Part shown: positions 6,312-15,055 of the stretch, one piece after another
Numbering within the stretch: position 1 is the stretch's first letter
Layout of the letters: each line of letters starts with the position of its first letter
Assembly: GCA_038106185.1 (NCBI GenBank)
Contig: JAYODE010000051.1
Location: forward strand, 1-18,991
DNA length: 18,991 bases
Direction of reading: 5' to 3'
DNA from: UBA4582 sp038106185
GTDB taxonomy: Bacteria; Pseudomonadota; Gammaproteobacteria; Pseudomonadales; Azotimanducaceae
Program-made: the position numbers and the translations under genes
Notes under the pieces: model-generated
What the model was told of the DNA's origin: nothing
The model's database searches: none
What the model saw: the letters and a program-made list of their open reading frames with translations, nothing else

Positions 6312-7109
6312 ATGAAAAAAGCCCTACTGGCCATGCTCATCGGCTATATTTCGATGGTCACCATCGTTTCCCGCGCACACGGCGATGAAGTCAATAGCTG
6401 CCATCTGCAACTTGCCGGTCAGGTGACAGTTTCGACTGATCGCTTTCTCATCACCGATGCCGTGGGTCGTCGCCTGGAAATCACTCGTGACAATCAAGTC
6501 TTACTCAATGATTCCCCCATTCGAATAGAGGCGGGTGATCGTCAGGCGGTTGCTAACTACCAGGAACAGGTTAGAACTGTGATTCCCGTCATCGTCGACA
6601 TAGCCCTGGACGCCGTGGAAATTGGCGTGGAGGCTGTGAGCGAGGTCTTTTTGAGCTTGGCTGGCACAGAGCCCCCAGTCAAACTGACAGAAGCGATAGC
6701 TGCCATCAGGGCCGAAATCAACAATCAGGTTAGTCGAGACTCACAAACGTCAAGGCTCAGCGGCAGCTCCAGTGAAATGCTCCAGACCCTCGATAGCGTG
6801 ATCAATGACGCCAAGCCCACCCTAATCACTGCCATTATGGGCGCTCTCATCACGAATCTTGGCCAAACCGTGAGCGCTGGCGAGGGGAGCTTTGAACAGC
6901 GCCTTTCAAGCTTCGCCACGCGTCTGGAGAATCTCGGTGGTGAGCTGGAGTCCAGGATGGAAATCAAGGCGGCCAGGCTTGAGGAGAAAGCACAGGGATT
7001 ATGTACCCAGATGGCGGCACTGCAGACAGCGGAGAGCCGCATGCAGCAGGTACTTCCAGAGTTACGATCATTCGATCTGGTCCAGACGGCACCTTCAATC
7101 AGTATTTGA
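6312..7109 (+). CDS. DUF2884 (YggN-like) periplasmic protein
   Basis: A 265-residue protein with a Sec signal peptide (MKKALLAMLIGYISMVTIVSR, cleavage probably near Gly24). The mature part starts with a Cys30 beta-rich section (SCHLQLAGQVTVSTDRFLIT, then LLNDSPIRIEAGDRQAVANY) followed by a helical region typical of the DUF2884 family represented by E. coli YggN. A second cysteine at about 233 (GLC) could pair with Cys30. The family has no established activity. The C-terminal third is rich in charged helices (FEQRLSSFATRLENLGGELE). It stands alone in its own unit, with duplicated sequence in its leader and a triplicated 14-base unit beginning at its stop codon. Confidence 0.8.
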   Translation: MKKALLAMLIGYISMVTIVSRAHGDEVNSCHLQLAGQVTVSTDRFLITDAVGRRLEITRDNQVLLNDSPIRIEAGDRQAVANYQEQVRTVIPVIVDIALDAVEIGVEAVSEVFLSLAGTEPPVKLTEAIAAIRAEINNQVSRDSQTSRLSGSSSEMLQTLDSVINDAKPTLITAIMGALITNLGQTVSAGEGSFEQRLSSFATRLENLGGELESRMEIKAARLEEKAQGLCTQMAALQTAESRMQQVLPELRSFDLVQTAPSISI

Positions 7110-7140
7110 CAAACAGTATTTGACAAACAGTATTTTGAAG
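7101..7140. repeat. 14-base tandem repeat overlapping the end of the DUF2884 gene
   Basis: AGTATTTGACAAAC occurs at 7101-7114 and 7115-7128, and a third partial copy (AGTATTTTGAAG) follows from 7129. The first copy contains the gene's own TGA (7107-7109). Two exact copies mean the duplication is recent or conserved. No terminator hairpin is formed. Confidence 0.75.
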
Positions 7141-7286
7141 CACGACTCGATCAGTGTTTTGCTCACTAGGACCCTGAAGGATCGAACCTGCTTTCAACTA
7201 CTCGCATCAAATCATGGCATCAAATGACGGCGTCAACGACTCGCCGACAACAACTGGTCAATCGCAGATTATCCGCTTTAAAACCT

Positions 7287-8564
7287 CTACTGAGGCCGTT
7301 CACGGCTGACGCCTTGCGCAATCAGGTCATCAATCTGATCTGTGCTGAAGCCCAGCTGGGCCAGCAATGATCGAGTTTCTGTCGCAAAGGGCGGCGTGGC
7401 GCCTTGCGGTTGAAACCCCCCGCCACTGAGTTTGACTGGCGGGGACAGGGCTCGAAATCTACCCGCAGTCGAATGTTCAAAGACATAAAACATCTCATTG
7501 GCAGCTGTTTGCGGATCTTCGAACAACTCCAGAGGGAACTTTACCGTAGACACCGGAACACCGGCTTCCTGCAAAATGTTGATCCAGGTATTACTGGTTC
7601 GAGCGCGAATCAGGCGTTCGACCTGGCCCTGCAAATCCGCGTAGTATTGCTCGTCACGACTGCCTGTCGTTGCCTGATTCGAGTACAGATCAGAAAACCC
7701 CAAGGCTTTCGCGAATCGTTCCTGCAGACCGTGGCTGGCACAGGCAATCGCGATACAACCATCACTGGTGTCAAAGGTACGGAAATAGATCGAGGTTAAC
7801 GCCAACATCCGCGCCGAGGGCAGAGTCGCGCTCTGGGCCTCGAAGCTTGCGCCTTCGATCCGCTGTTGATTAATCTGATCTATAACAATTTGATGCTTCT
7901 CTCGATCAAGATCCTCTGAGCGAATAAGCTGATTGTTTGCCAAGGTCATCGCCGATTGCATCAGGCTGACATCCACTATCCCGCCTTTACCGGTACGCTC
8001 GCGCCGAAACAATGCCGAACTGACGCCAAAGGCCAGCGAGGTCGCTGCCATATAGTCAGATATCACAGGATCTCCAGGTGCCGGTCGACCCTCAACGACT
8101 CTTCCCATGGCGGCCATCAGTCCGCTTCGAGCCTGCACAACGATATCCATGGCAGCCAAGTCAGCATCTGGTCCCCGTTTACCAAAGGGCGTCACTTCGC
8201 CAATAATCAGTCGCGGAAATCGTGCCAACAGGGATTCCGCGTCTATACCCATCTTCTCGGCGAGACCGGGCCTGAAGTTCATCAGCACCACGTCAGCCCA
8301 GGCCAGCAAGGCATCAACCACGGGCTGTGCTTTTGCTTCACTGAGCTTTAATGGTAGTGCGTGTTTACCGCGATTGCGCGACAAAAAAATACGCGACTCA
8401 AAAGGGACTATCTCGCCCATGTGACGATTAGGGTCGCCATCCGGTGACTCTATCTTGATAACCTCTGCACCACCTTCTGCGAGCAACTGGCCGCAGAATG
8501 GCACCGCAACAAACTGACCAAACTCAACGACCTTGAGCCCTTCAAAGGGTTGAGAATCTGCCAT
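7287..8564 (-). CDS. Family III (CaiB/BaiF) CoA-transferase
   Basis: A 425-residue cytoplasmic acyl-CoA:carboxylate CoA-transferase. The N-terminal Rossmann-like start (LKVVEFGQFVAVPFCGQLLAEGGAEVIKIE), VVLMNFRPGLAEKMGID and the catalytic region PVISDYMAA with Asp170 follow formyl-CoA transferase and CaiB, in which the equivalent Asp forms the acyl anhydride intermediate. The small domain is intact. The substrate cannot be read from sequence. It is isolated between a convergent plus-strand gene and the DUF5916 gene on the same strand, 65 bases downstream of the latter's stop. ATG 8564 has a GGGA-type site upstream. A short CCTC/GAGG hairpin followed by TTTT overlaps its stop codon and is too weak to call a terminator. 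Confidence 0.9.
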   Translation of the reverse strand: MADSQPFEGLKVVEFGQFVAVPFCGQLLAEGGAEVIKIESPDGDPNRHMGEIVPFESRIFLSRNRGKHALPLKLSEAKAQPVVDALLAWADVVLMNFRPGLAEKMGIDAESLLARFPRLIIGEVTPFGKRGPDADLAAMDIVVQARSGLMAAMGRVVEGRPAPGDPVISDYMAATSLAFGVSSALFRRERTGKGGIVDVSLMQSAMTLANNQLIRSEDLDREKHQIVIDQINQQRIEGASFEAQSATLPSARMLALTSIYFRTFDTSDGCIAIACASHGLQERFAKALGFSDLYSNQATTGSRDEQYYADLQGQVERLIRARTSNTWINILQEAGVPVSTVKFPLELFEDPQTAANEMFYVFEHSTAGRFRALSPPVKLSGGGFQPQGATPPFATETRSLLAQLGFSTDQIDDLIAQGVSRERPQ

Positions 8565-8629
8565 AAACTTCGTCCCGGCACCTTTGGCGCCCAGTAATTA
8601 CCATGCTTAACGCCCGCACAGAGTTCAGG

Positions 8630-11218
8630 CTACTCTCCGAATCGGTATCGCAACTTCGCAACAAGACGACTCATAGTCGGATCGCGGAGGGTTTGGTCAA
8701 AGAGATCGTCAAAACTTGAATTCACCTGATTCGGCAACGAGTTGCCTAAATTGTAAACGAGATAAAAATCTGTCAACGGCGCTATTTCCCAACGGTATCG
8801 GGCCTGCGCCGTGAGCATGCTCACAGTAAAGTCGTGGCTGGATTTCGTTCGCTCTCCCGGTACCAGCGCTCCATCACCCTCAGGCACCGCCCAAAAACCA
8901 TTTTCCCTCGCCTGAACACCAACCCACTGAAGCGACAATCGGAACTGATGACTCGGCGTCGCAAACCAGTTGAACTTTATACCCGGTTGCAACTCAGTCG
9001 CCTCATAACTACCAAAATTACGCCCGCCCTGGTAGACGAGCCAACCGTGACGACGCTTATAGACCGCATCAAATTCGATCGAGACAGAGTCCAGCGGTCG
9101 AAGGGTGACCCCAAAGCTTGCATTGTAGGTCCAATCGCCAAGATCCTCGGTTGCCGCACCGATACTCGCCGAGTAGCTTGCCACCGCCGCCGCATCAGTC
9201 GCCAGGTTGACATTAAACCAGCCACCCTCATCGACTCGGTAGGAACCGTTACCGCGACTATCCAGGTCTTCAAAACGGCTGGGGAAATAGGCGACAGCAG
9301 TGCGCAACGAATTTCTTCCGGGCAGGATCATCGAAGTACGCCAATACACGCCACTGTTGACAGTTTGCTGCTTGCTGACATTTCGTTGCTTCTCGAGCAG
9401 CAATGTTGTGCGAAAATTGCTCACTGACTGGCTCAGCTTCTGCTTTTCATAGCTCAATACATAGCGCGCACTTGCATAGTTATTTCGCCGCAGAAAGCCC
9501 AAGTCACTGAAATTGACCTTCTCGTCCATGTAGTCCAACTCGAACTTATGGCGCAGGCTCTTGCTAGAGGCATATAGCAGGTCAAACAGACCACCGTAAC
9601 CTTGTACATCATCGACTTCACTCATCACCAGCTGCGCATCAACAATCAGGTTTGCGGCACTACTTGTATAATGGCTGTCGATGCCATGAACAACAGCGTC
9701 GTAGCGAGCGCCTGAAGTCAAAGTGCCAAGATAACCAATTGATCGCTTGTCTTTACCAACATTTTCATAGAGTAGCCGAGTAACCGCGAAATCCCTGCCC
9801 TGGTCTTCGATCTTGACCGGCTCACCGAGACTATCAAGACCAAACCAATTCACGTCGTCCTCAAAAGCACCAAGAATCCCATAGCGCAAATCACCCACGG
9901 CACCGGTCAGCTTTGCCGCACCTAGCAAATCCGTGGGGCGGTCTCGCTCGCCACGCGCAGGGGTAATACCCTCGGGTAGGTTTACCTGATTCGCCGTACC
10001 ACCGATCCTTCGAGTATTCATCAGAGAGACTGGCGCTGGCACATAATCACTCAACGAGACCTTTCGAGAAGTCGTGTTGAAGTCATCGTTAGTCACTACG
10101 CGATAAATATTCCCTACGTTCGCACGTGGCGACGTATCAAAAACCTCGTTACCCTCAAGGAAAAACAGACGCTTCTCAGGAAAAAAGGTTTCTGCAGCCG
10201 TGAGGTTCAGGACCACATCATCTGCCTCAACTGCTCCGAAATCTGGCAGCAAGCTACCTGTCATCTCAAATTTTGGCGAGGGCTTCCAGGATATATCCGC
10301 TCCCGCTCGGTAATCCGTTTCATGTATCGCATCGTCAATAGTTGTCGAGATATAGGGAATGAAAGAGAACTGCTGTCGAGGAGAAACACCCTCAACATCC
10401 ATTTGATTCAAGGCAGAGACAAACTTCGAGGAAGTATAGGGATAGCCTGGCCACTGATATCGCTCGTTAGTCGAAGACACCTGTCGACTGGCGGCAAAAC
10501 CTATGTTTCGCATAGTGCCCGTATCAGGCATATTCATCATCGACCAAGGCAAGAACATTTCAACGCTCCAACCATCTTGACGGGCTGCAGACTTACCGAT
10601 CCAGGGCCCATCCCAGTCCCGCTGATAATTTCTTTCCGGCAATACCTTGCCGTCCATCAAGCTATTGCCCAGAGCGACTATAAACCAGTAACCCACCAGG
10701 CCTTCGCCAGACAAATCCAGGGTGATGCCAAATGTATCTCTGTCGATAAAGTCATCTCGCGTGGAGAAGCGTTTGACTAAAGTTTCCTTAGGTTGACTCA
10801 TGACACTGCTGACATACAGACCCTTCTCGGTCGCCAACATTCTGATCTGCGTCGCATATTCGCCTGGAGTACCTTTGTTGGGCACGGACACAATCATGTT
10901 GTCGTAGTAGCTGATCGTCTGCCAGATAGCCTCATCGACTTTACCATCGACGGTGATGTCCACATCAGCATGCGCTAGTGTTTTGATCGCAACTCGGTGA
11001 AATGGGACACCATCCTGATAGCCGAGCAAAAATTGTTCACCCGCACCCTTGCCACCCAAGGACTCGGTCAAGGCTGCGATGCTCAGGGGGGCCGTTGCTT
11101 GCGGCGCTATCGTTAAATCCAATGGCGCCTGTGTCTGAGCCTGCAGACCGGCAAGAAAGAACGAACTTGTTATCAAAGCGACTCTTGAAAGTATTCTTGA
11201 TGCTTTTGATCTTTGCAA
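8630..11218 (-). CDS. DUF5916 outer-membrane protein with CBM9-like N-terminal domain
   Basis: An 862-residue exported protein. Signal peptide: residues 1-28 (ALITSSFFLAGLQAQ). Residues about 82-275 form a family 9 carbohydrate-binding-like beta-sandwich (DITVDGKVDEAIWQTI, DRDTFGITLD, WSVEMFLPWSMM). From about 285 the DUF5916 part runs to the end, with FPEKRLFFLEGNEVFD, many alternating aromatic strands and the end LVAKLRYRFGE, suggesting an outer-membrane beta-barrel. Family function is unknown; a surface binding or transport role is guessed. Initiation appears to be at TTG 11218: a stop lies 11 codons upstream, no other start codon gives the signal peptide, and GGAG lies 6 bases before it. 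Confidence 0.82.
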   Translation of the reverse strand: MQRSKASRILSRVALITSSFFLAGLQAQTQAPLDLTIAPQATAPLSIAALTESLGGKGAGEQFLLGYQDGVPFHRVAIKTLAHADVDITVDGKVDEAIWQTISYYDNMIVSVPNKGTPGEYATQIRMLATEKGLYVSSVMSQPKETLVKRFSTRDDFIDRDTFGITLDLSGEGLVGYWFIVALGNSLMDGKVLPERNYQRDWDGPWIGKSAARQDGWSVEMFLPWSMMNMPDTGTMRNIGFAASRQVSSTNERYQWPGYPYTSSKFVSALNQMDVEGVSPRQQFSFIPYISTTIDDAIHETDYRAGADISWKPSPKFEMTGSLLPDFGAVEADDVVLNLTAAETFFPEKRLFFLEGNEVFDTSPRANVGNIYRVVTNDDFNTTSRKVSLSDYVPAPVSLMNTRRIGGTANQVNLPEGITPARGERDRPTDLLGAAKLTGAVGDLRYGILGAFEDDVNWFGLDSLGEPVKIEDQGRDFAVTRLLYENVGKDKRSIGYLGTLTSGARYDAVVHGIDSHYTSSAANLIVDAQLVMSEVDDVQGYGGLFDLLYASSKSLRHKFELDYMDEKVNFSDLGFLRRNNYASARYVLSYEKQKLSQSVSNFRTTLLLEKQRNVSKQQTVNSGVYWRTSMILPGRNSLRTAVAYFPSRFEDLDSRGNGSYRVDEGGWFNVNLATDAAAVASYSASIGAATEDLGDWTYNASFGVTLRPLDSVSIEFDAVYKRRHGWLVYQGGRNFGSYEATELQPGIKFNWFATPSHQFRLSLQWVGVQARENGFWAVPEGDGALVPGERTKSSHDFTVSMLTAQARYRWEIAPLTDFYLVYNLGNSLPNQVNSSFDDLFDQTLRDPTMSRLVAKLRYRFGE

Positions 11219-11349
11219 TTTAGACTCCGTTGAACTTCGCCAGAATCAGCCTCGGTTCATTGAGCAGTGACACGATTCGCGGTTCGGAGCCAACGATAGG
11301 CTATTTTCGTCACTAAGGAAATCTCCAGGGGCTAATCACTGGAAATCAA

Positions 11350-13245
11350 TCACATTGATGACTGAGCCAGGATGGGAGGCATCGGACAATCAAGAGAGTC
11401 TGCGATGGTTCTGACCAACTCAACTTCTAACGGGCTAGCAAGACCATCTGCCGTGATAGTTGCTATGCAGGCCTTTAATAGCTTTGGTTTCAGCAATGGT
11501 CGAAGTGCCGCCAAGGTATCAACGCTGTTATCCAGATCCTTCAGATTCAAGCTTGCCTTGTCGACAAGCTGAATATCCAGACCCAACAGGTCCCGCCCCA
11601 TGGCAAAGGCGACAGTCGGCTCTGTTGACGCCGCTGAATCGCTATAAGCCAATACCGACAACAGTAGCGCGCAATGTTCTTGCACCACCGAATAACTTTT
11701 ATACCGCGTGCGACTATGCATGCCATCAAAAGCCTCGGCAAGATGCTTGTTGACATATTTCTGCAGCGCCCACTCGCTCAGGCTCATCATCTGGTCTGCT
11801 TTGATGAGACTAAGAATATTAGCCTTGAAGATCTCAAACTGGCCGCGAGTCAGTTGCCGCAAGGAAGGCATGGCAATCTCGAGCAGCGGCAAGCGCATAG
11901 CCGGCTGAATACTTGGCAACACTGGCAAAAGCTCGTGTAATCGTCTCAACACAGCCGAATCTGCAGCCTGTTCCAAAATGTGTAGTTGACGCGCCTTGAT
12001 CGATGAGTCCTGGTCAAGCAGCAACAGATAGACAATGGCTCGAGCGGAGAAAGTTTCATGGGCGGCATTCAGCAAGTCATCTGGAATCGCAGCCAGTAAA
12101 CTTCTGGCATACGACAATTGATCATTGTCCGGTCGACCCATGGCCTTAAAGACTCGGTCGGCATTGATGCGAGTAGACTCGCCCGCAAAACTTGAGGTCA
12201 GTGACGCATCAGGGCTTGCCTGACTCGACGGCTCCGGCGCATTCTGAAACAAATATTCACCATTCCAATTCGGTTCAAGACGTTTAATTCTGTCAGCCAA
12301 AGGCGGATGGGTTGATGTCAGGCTACCGAACGCAAACTTGATACCACTGCAAAAAAACGCATGACTGACCTCTTCACTTTCCGGGTTGGCGAGTACCGTC
12401 CCCTGAGCATAACCACCGATTCGTTTCAGTGCACCACTGATACCCTGAGGGTAACGGGTGAACTGGACCGCCGAGGCATCGGCAAGGTACTCACGTTGCC
12501 GACTGACGGCCGCCTTGATCAGGGTACCAAAGAATTTACCCAGATAACCTAAAATGAACAGCCCAAGCCCGAGCGCTAATATGCCAACGCCACTACCACG
12601 CCTGGACGAGGAGCGAACTCGACTGCCATTCAGTACGATTCGACCGATCACAGTCAGCATCAAGATGCCATAGAGCACCCCCATCAAACGAATATTCAGC
12701 CGCATATCGCCGTTAAGAATATGACTGAACTCGTGCGCGATAACGCCTTGTAGCTGATCACGGTTAAGATTTTGCAGTGCACCCTCGGTCACACCGATAA
12801 CCGCATCGCCGGGTGAATAGCCAGCAGCAAAAGCGTTGATCGACTGATCTGGTATGATATAGACAGGTGGCACCGGCGTTCCGGCAGCGATCGCCATCTC
12901 CTCAACAACATTGAGCAGTCTGTGTTTTTCAAGACTGTCCCGCGGGTCTATGAGCAACTGGCCATCAAGCATTTCGGCCACTACTGCCCCCCCTTTTGAT
13001 AAGGAATGGATGCGATAGAGACTGCCCAGTCCGATCAACATAACGACCATTAGGCTGACTATCAAAAACGTTTCCCAGTCATAGCGCAGCGTCCCCGAGC
13101 TTGGTACAGAGCTATCGAAGAACACTGTCACAGCAATCAACAACACATTGGTCAGTACAATGATACTGATGACCGCCGCCGCATAGAGTCCAAGCAGCAG
13201 CTTGGTGTTACGCCGCGCATTGTCCTGAGACTGAAAAAAGTCCAT
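11350..13245 (-). CDS. M48 (HtpX-like) membrane metalloprotease with long C-terminal extension
   Basis: A 631-residue integral membrane zinc protease. Two membrane segments (about 15-43 and 60-77) precede the catalytic domain with HEFSH (171-175) and the third ligand Glu252 in REYLAD; two further hydrophobic segments lie at about 185-203 and 218-240. This matches HtpX-type M48 enzymes, which are about 290 residues long. The remaining roughly 330 residues are a helical extension whose last 50 residues (LLKACIATITADGLASPLEVELVRTI, read as two adjoining pieces) resemble a TerB-like fold. The LemA gene lies 17 bases upstream, a common partnership. ATG 13245 follows that gap. Likely role: quality control of membrane proteins. 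Confidence 0.88.
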   Translation of the reverse strand: MDFFQSQDNARRNTKLLLGLYAAAVISIIVLTNVLLIAVTVFFDSSVPSSGTLRYDWETFLIVSLMVVMLIGLGSLYRIHSLSKGGAVVAEMLDGQLLIDPRDSLEKHRLLNVVEEMAIAAGTPVPPVYIIPDQSINAFAAGYSPGDAVIGVTEGALQNLNRDQLQGVIAHEFSHILNGDMRLNIRLMGVLYGILMLTVIGRIVLNGSRVRSSSRRGSGVGILALGLGLFILGYLGKFFGTLIKAAVSRQREYLADASAVQFTRYPQGISGALKRIGGYAQGTVLANPESEEVSHAFFCSGIKFAFGSLTSTHPPLADRIKRLEPNWNGEYLFQNAPEPSSQASPDASLTSSFAGESTRINADRVFKAMGRPDNDQLSYARSLLAAIPDDLLNAAHETFSARAIVYLLLLDQDSSIKARQLHILEQAADSAVLRRLHELLPVLPSIQPAMRLPLLEIAMPSLRQLTRGQFEIFKANILSLIKADQMMSLSEWALQKYVNKHLAEAFDGMHSRTRYKSYSVVQEHCALLLSVLAYSDSAASTEPTVAFAMGRDLLGLDIQLVDKASLNLKDLDNSVDTLAALRPLLKPKLLKACIATITADGLASPLEVELVRTIADSLDCPMPPILAQSSM

Positions 13246-13262
13246 GAGTCATCTCACCCCAG

Positions 13263-13859
13263 TTAGAAAGACACACCTGGGGCCTGTTGAATTTCGGCAC
13301 TGTCGGCGAACTCCAATAGGCCGGCATCTGACCCATGACCAAAAAAATTGGCTAAGATCACATTGGGAAATGACTGTCGATAGGTGTTGTAGGCCATCAC
13401 CTGATCGTTAAAGGCCTGACGTGCGAAGGAGATTTTGTTTTCAGTGCTGGTCAACTCTTCCGAGAGTTGCATCATATTCTGGTTCGCCTTGAGCTCAGGA
13501 TAAGCCTCCATCGCAATGTTAAACTTAGCCATAGCACCACCTAACACCTGTTCCTGACTCGCGAGCTTTTTCAGTGCATCCGCATTGCTCGGATCTCGCG
13601 CGGCATCGGCCAGTCCGTTCGCCGCCGCGTCCCGCGCCTTGGTCACTGCTTCAAGGGTTTCGCGCTCGTGAGTGAGATAGCCTTTCGCCGTTTCAACCAG
13701 ATTAGGTATCAGATCGTAACGTCGCTTCAACTGCACCTCTATCTGAGCAAACGCATTTTTGTAGCGGTTTTTGAGAGCAACCAATTGGTTGTAGATCGAG
13801 ATCCCGAAAACCAGCAAACCGATAACAATGACCACTAATATGATGCTTGAATTATCCAA
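13263..13859 (-). CDS. lemA: LemA family protein
   Basis: A 198-residue protein with one N-terminal membrane helix (about 5-23, SSIILVVIVIGLLVFGISI) and the LemA helical domain, including LKNRYKNAFAQIEVQLKRRY and DLIPNLVETAKGYLTHE. Length is normal. LemA proteins are membrane-anchored with a periplasmic or extracytoplasmic helical bundle; their biochemical role is not settled, but they are often encoded next to M48 proteases or TPM-domain proteins, as here. The start is TTG 13859 with a strong AAGGAG 7 bases upstream; no ATG is available at the N-terminus. It is the first gene of the lemA-M48 unit, with 19-base imperfect repeats just upstream. Confidence 0.9.
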   Translation of the reverse strand: MDNSSIILVVIVIGLLVFGISIYNQLVALKNRYKNAFAQIEVQLKRRYDLIPNLVETAKGYLTHERETLEAVTKARDAAANGLADAARDPSNADALKKLASQEQVLGGAMAKFNIAMEAYPELKANQNMMQLSEELTSTENKISFARQAFNDQVMAYNTYRQSFPNVILANFFGHGSDAGLLEFADSAEIQQAPGVSF

Positions 13860-13882
13860 GTTGAGTCTCCTTTTTGGCTCGG

Positions 13883-13939
13883 TTGCAGATTTTTAGTTTC
13901 ACTGCAGATTCCTAATTTCACTGCAGATTATTAGTTTAA
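13883..13939. repeat. Three imperfect 19-base tandem repeats upstream of lemA
   Basis: Units at 13883-13901, 13902-13920 and 13921-13939 follow the pattern yTGCAGATTnnTAnTTTmA and join without gaps. Each carries a CTGCAG-like core (TTGCAG in the first). They begin about 23 bases ahead of the lemA start codon, inside its leader or promoter. Confidence 0.7.
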
Positions 13940-13972
13940 TAGCAGCTAGTGTCGGCTGCAGTCAGTCATGCT

Positions 13973-13984
13973 TGTTAGCTAACA
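13973..13984. repeat. Perfect 12-base palindrome TGTTAGCTAACA
   Basis: TGTTAGCTAACA reads the same on both strands and lies about 115 bases upstream of the lemA start. Dyads of this kind are typical of dimeric repressor sites. No second copy was noticed in the window. Confidence 0.4.
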
Positions 13985-14185
13985 GGCCCTGCTATTGCAT
14001 CGCTATCACCCTTGAATATGATACCGCTTACTCGGCTTAACCTGTCAGAGCTGCAGAAATTGGCGCCTTTGATACGTGCTATTAGGAACCTGTTGTTATG
14101 CTAGTTGCGACTATACTGGGCCGTCATCTTAGCACAGCTGTGGAGACCCTTTCATGATGCTCATAGCGTCAGGCCCCCTATTGTC

Positions 14186-15055
14186 TTATTGAGGCTGGTT
14201 TTCTACGCGACTCAGCCAGTAATGACCGTCGAAATGAGGGTCACCAACCAACGCCCGCCAGAGCCGAATCCGGTTGACCGTCTCGAGTCGACTTTCATCC
14301 AATGGAAACCATTTTTCCGATCGCTCAAAAATTGTTTGAACTCGATCCTTGTGCCGATAGGCGTCTGGATCAAAAATCGCCGCAGGTCCTACAGAGCTTT
14401 CTGCGAGATCATCGGTATTCCATAGCAGTACCTGTCGACAGGTGGGATTCAACCGAATTTTCAACATATAGCGCGACTGATCACTTTGGTTTCGACCACC
14501 GCCGTGCCAGATGCCATGGTGCATGACCAAAAGTGTTCCCGCGGGACATACCACATGTTGCTGGCCGACAATGTTTTGATAGCGCGCTATCGCCATCTCA
14601 TTGATTCGACGAAAATGACTGCCAGGCACATAGCGGGTACCTCCCATGCACGCAGTAACTTCATGCGGGTAATACATTAGTTGGATATCGAACGCTGTTT
14701 CTCGTGTATCAATTATCGAGTCTGCGTGAGTATCCTGGGCTACCAGCTGGCCCGGTGGACAATGATGTACTGCATGATGATCAAAGGTTGGGTTCAATCC
14801 CACGAGACTCTGAATGATGCCAGCAACCTTTGGCAGTTTCAGCATGGCCTTGACCGGCGGGCACTGCTGATAACAATCGGACAGAGGGGTCCCGGGTGGG
14901 TGACTGAAAACTGCACCATTAACGACGAGTTCGAGAAAATCTTGATTGATGTCATTCGGTACGACGCCATCAAAACGCAAAAATCCGCGAGCAACGAAGC
15001 GCGCCATATCAGCCGTAGACAACAAGTCTTTTCGAGCTACAGGATTAGTTTCCAT
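14186..15055 (-). CDS. Phytanoyl-CoA dioxygenase (PhyH) family oxygenase
   Basis: A 289-residue Fe(II)/2-oxoglutarate-dependent oxygenase. The iron ligands are visible as THAD (His110, Asp112) and GIWHGG (His184), with Asn189 and Arg195 (HGGGRNQSDQSRYML) in the usual 2-oxoglutarate-binding spacing, and GGTRYVPGSH (138-147) as in PhyH proteins. It should hydroxylate or otherwise oxidise a small molecule or CoA ester; the substrate is unknown. ATG 15055 is preferred to the adjacent TTG 15058. It overlaps the end of the preceding small gene by 11 bases and so is part of the nitrile hydratase operon, of which it is the last gene. This link suggests the oxygenase acts on the same compound or its product. 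Confidence 0.87.
   Translation of the reverse strand: METNPVARKDLLSTADMARFVARGFLRFDGVVPNDINQDFLELVVNGAVFSHPPGTPLSDCYQQCPPVKAMLKLPKVAGIIQSLVGLNPTFDHHAVHHCPPGQLVAQDTHADSIIDTRETAFDIQLMYYPHEVTACMGGTRYVPGSHFRRINEMAIARYQNIVGQQHVVCPAGTLLVMHHGIWHGGGRNQSDQSRYMLKIRLNPTCRQVLLWNTDDLAESSVGPAAIFDPDAYRHKDRVQTIFERSEKWFPLDESRLETVNRIRLWRALVGDPHFDGHYWLSRVENQPQ

Larger units (their letters stand above)
13860..14185. other. Intergenic region between the nitrile hydratase operon and lemA
   Basis: These 326 bases hold the three 19-base repeats next to lemA, a 12-base perfect palindrome at 13973-13984 and otherwise nothing I can assign. Both flanking genes are on the minus strand, so the lemA promoter should be here, but no convincing -35/-10 pair stood out. 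No hairpin plus T-run follows the dioxygenase-like gene. Confidence 0.5.

Noticed and set aside
7284..7299. Possible terminator on the minus strand at the end of the first CoA-transferase (CCTC-AGTA-GAGG then TTTT)
   Set aside because: The stem is only four base pairs and overlaps the stop codon; too weak to call.
8834..9427. Long open frame (197 codons) antisense to the DUF5916 gene
   Set aside because: Arg- and Thr-rich with no domain; the opposite strand encodes a coherent exported barrel protein.
14093..14117. TTGTTA and TATACT as a plus-strand promoter
   Set aside because: The spacer is only 13 bases and no plus-strand gene follows.
14105..14425. Open frame on the plus strand across the end of the dioxygenase-like gene
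   Set aside because: It lies antisense to a gene with clear iron-ligand motifs and its own translation has no recognisable features.
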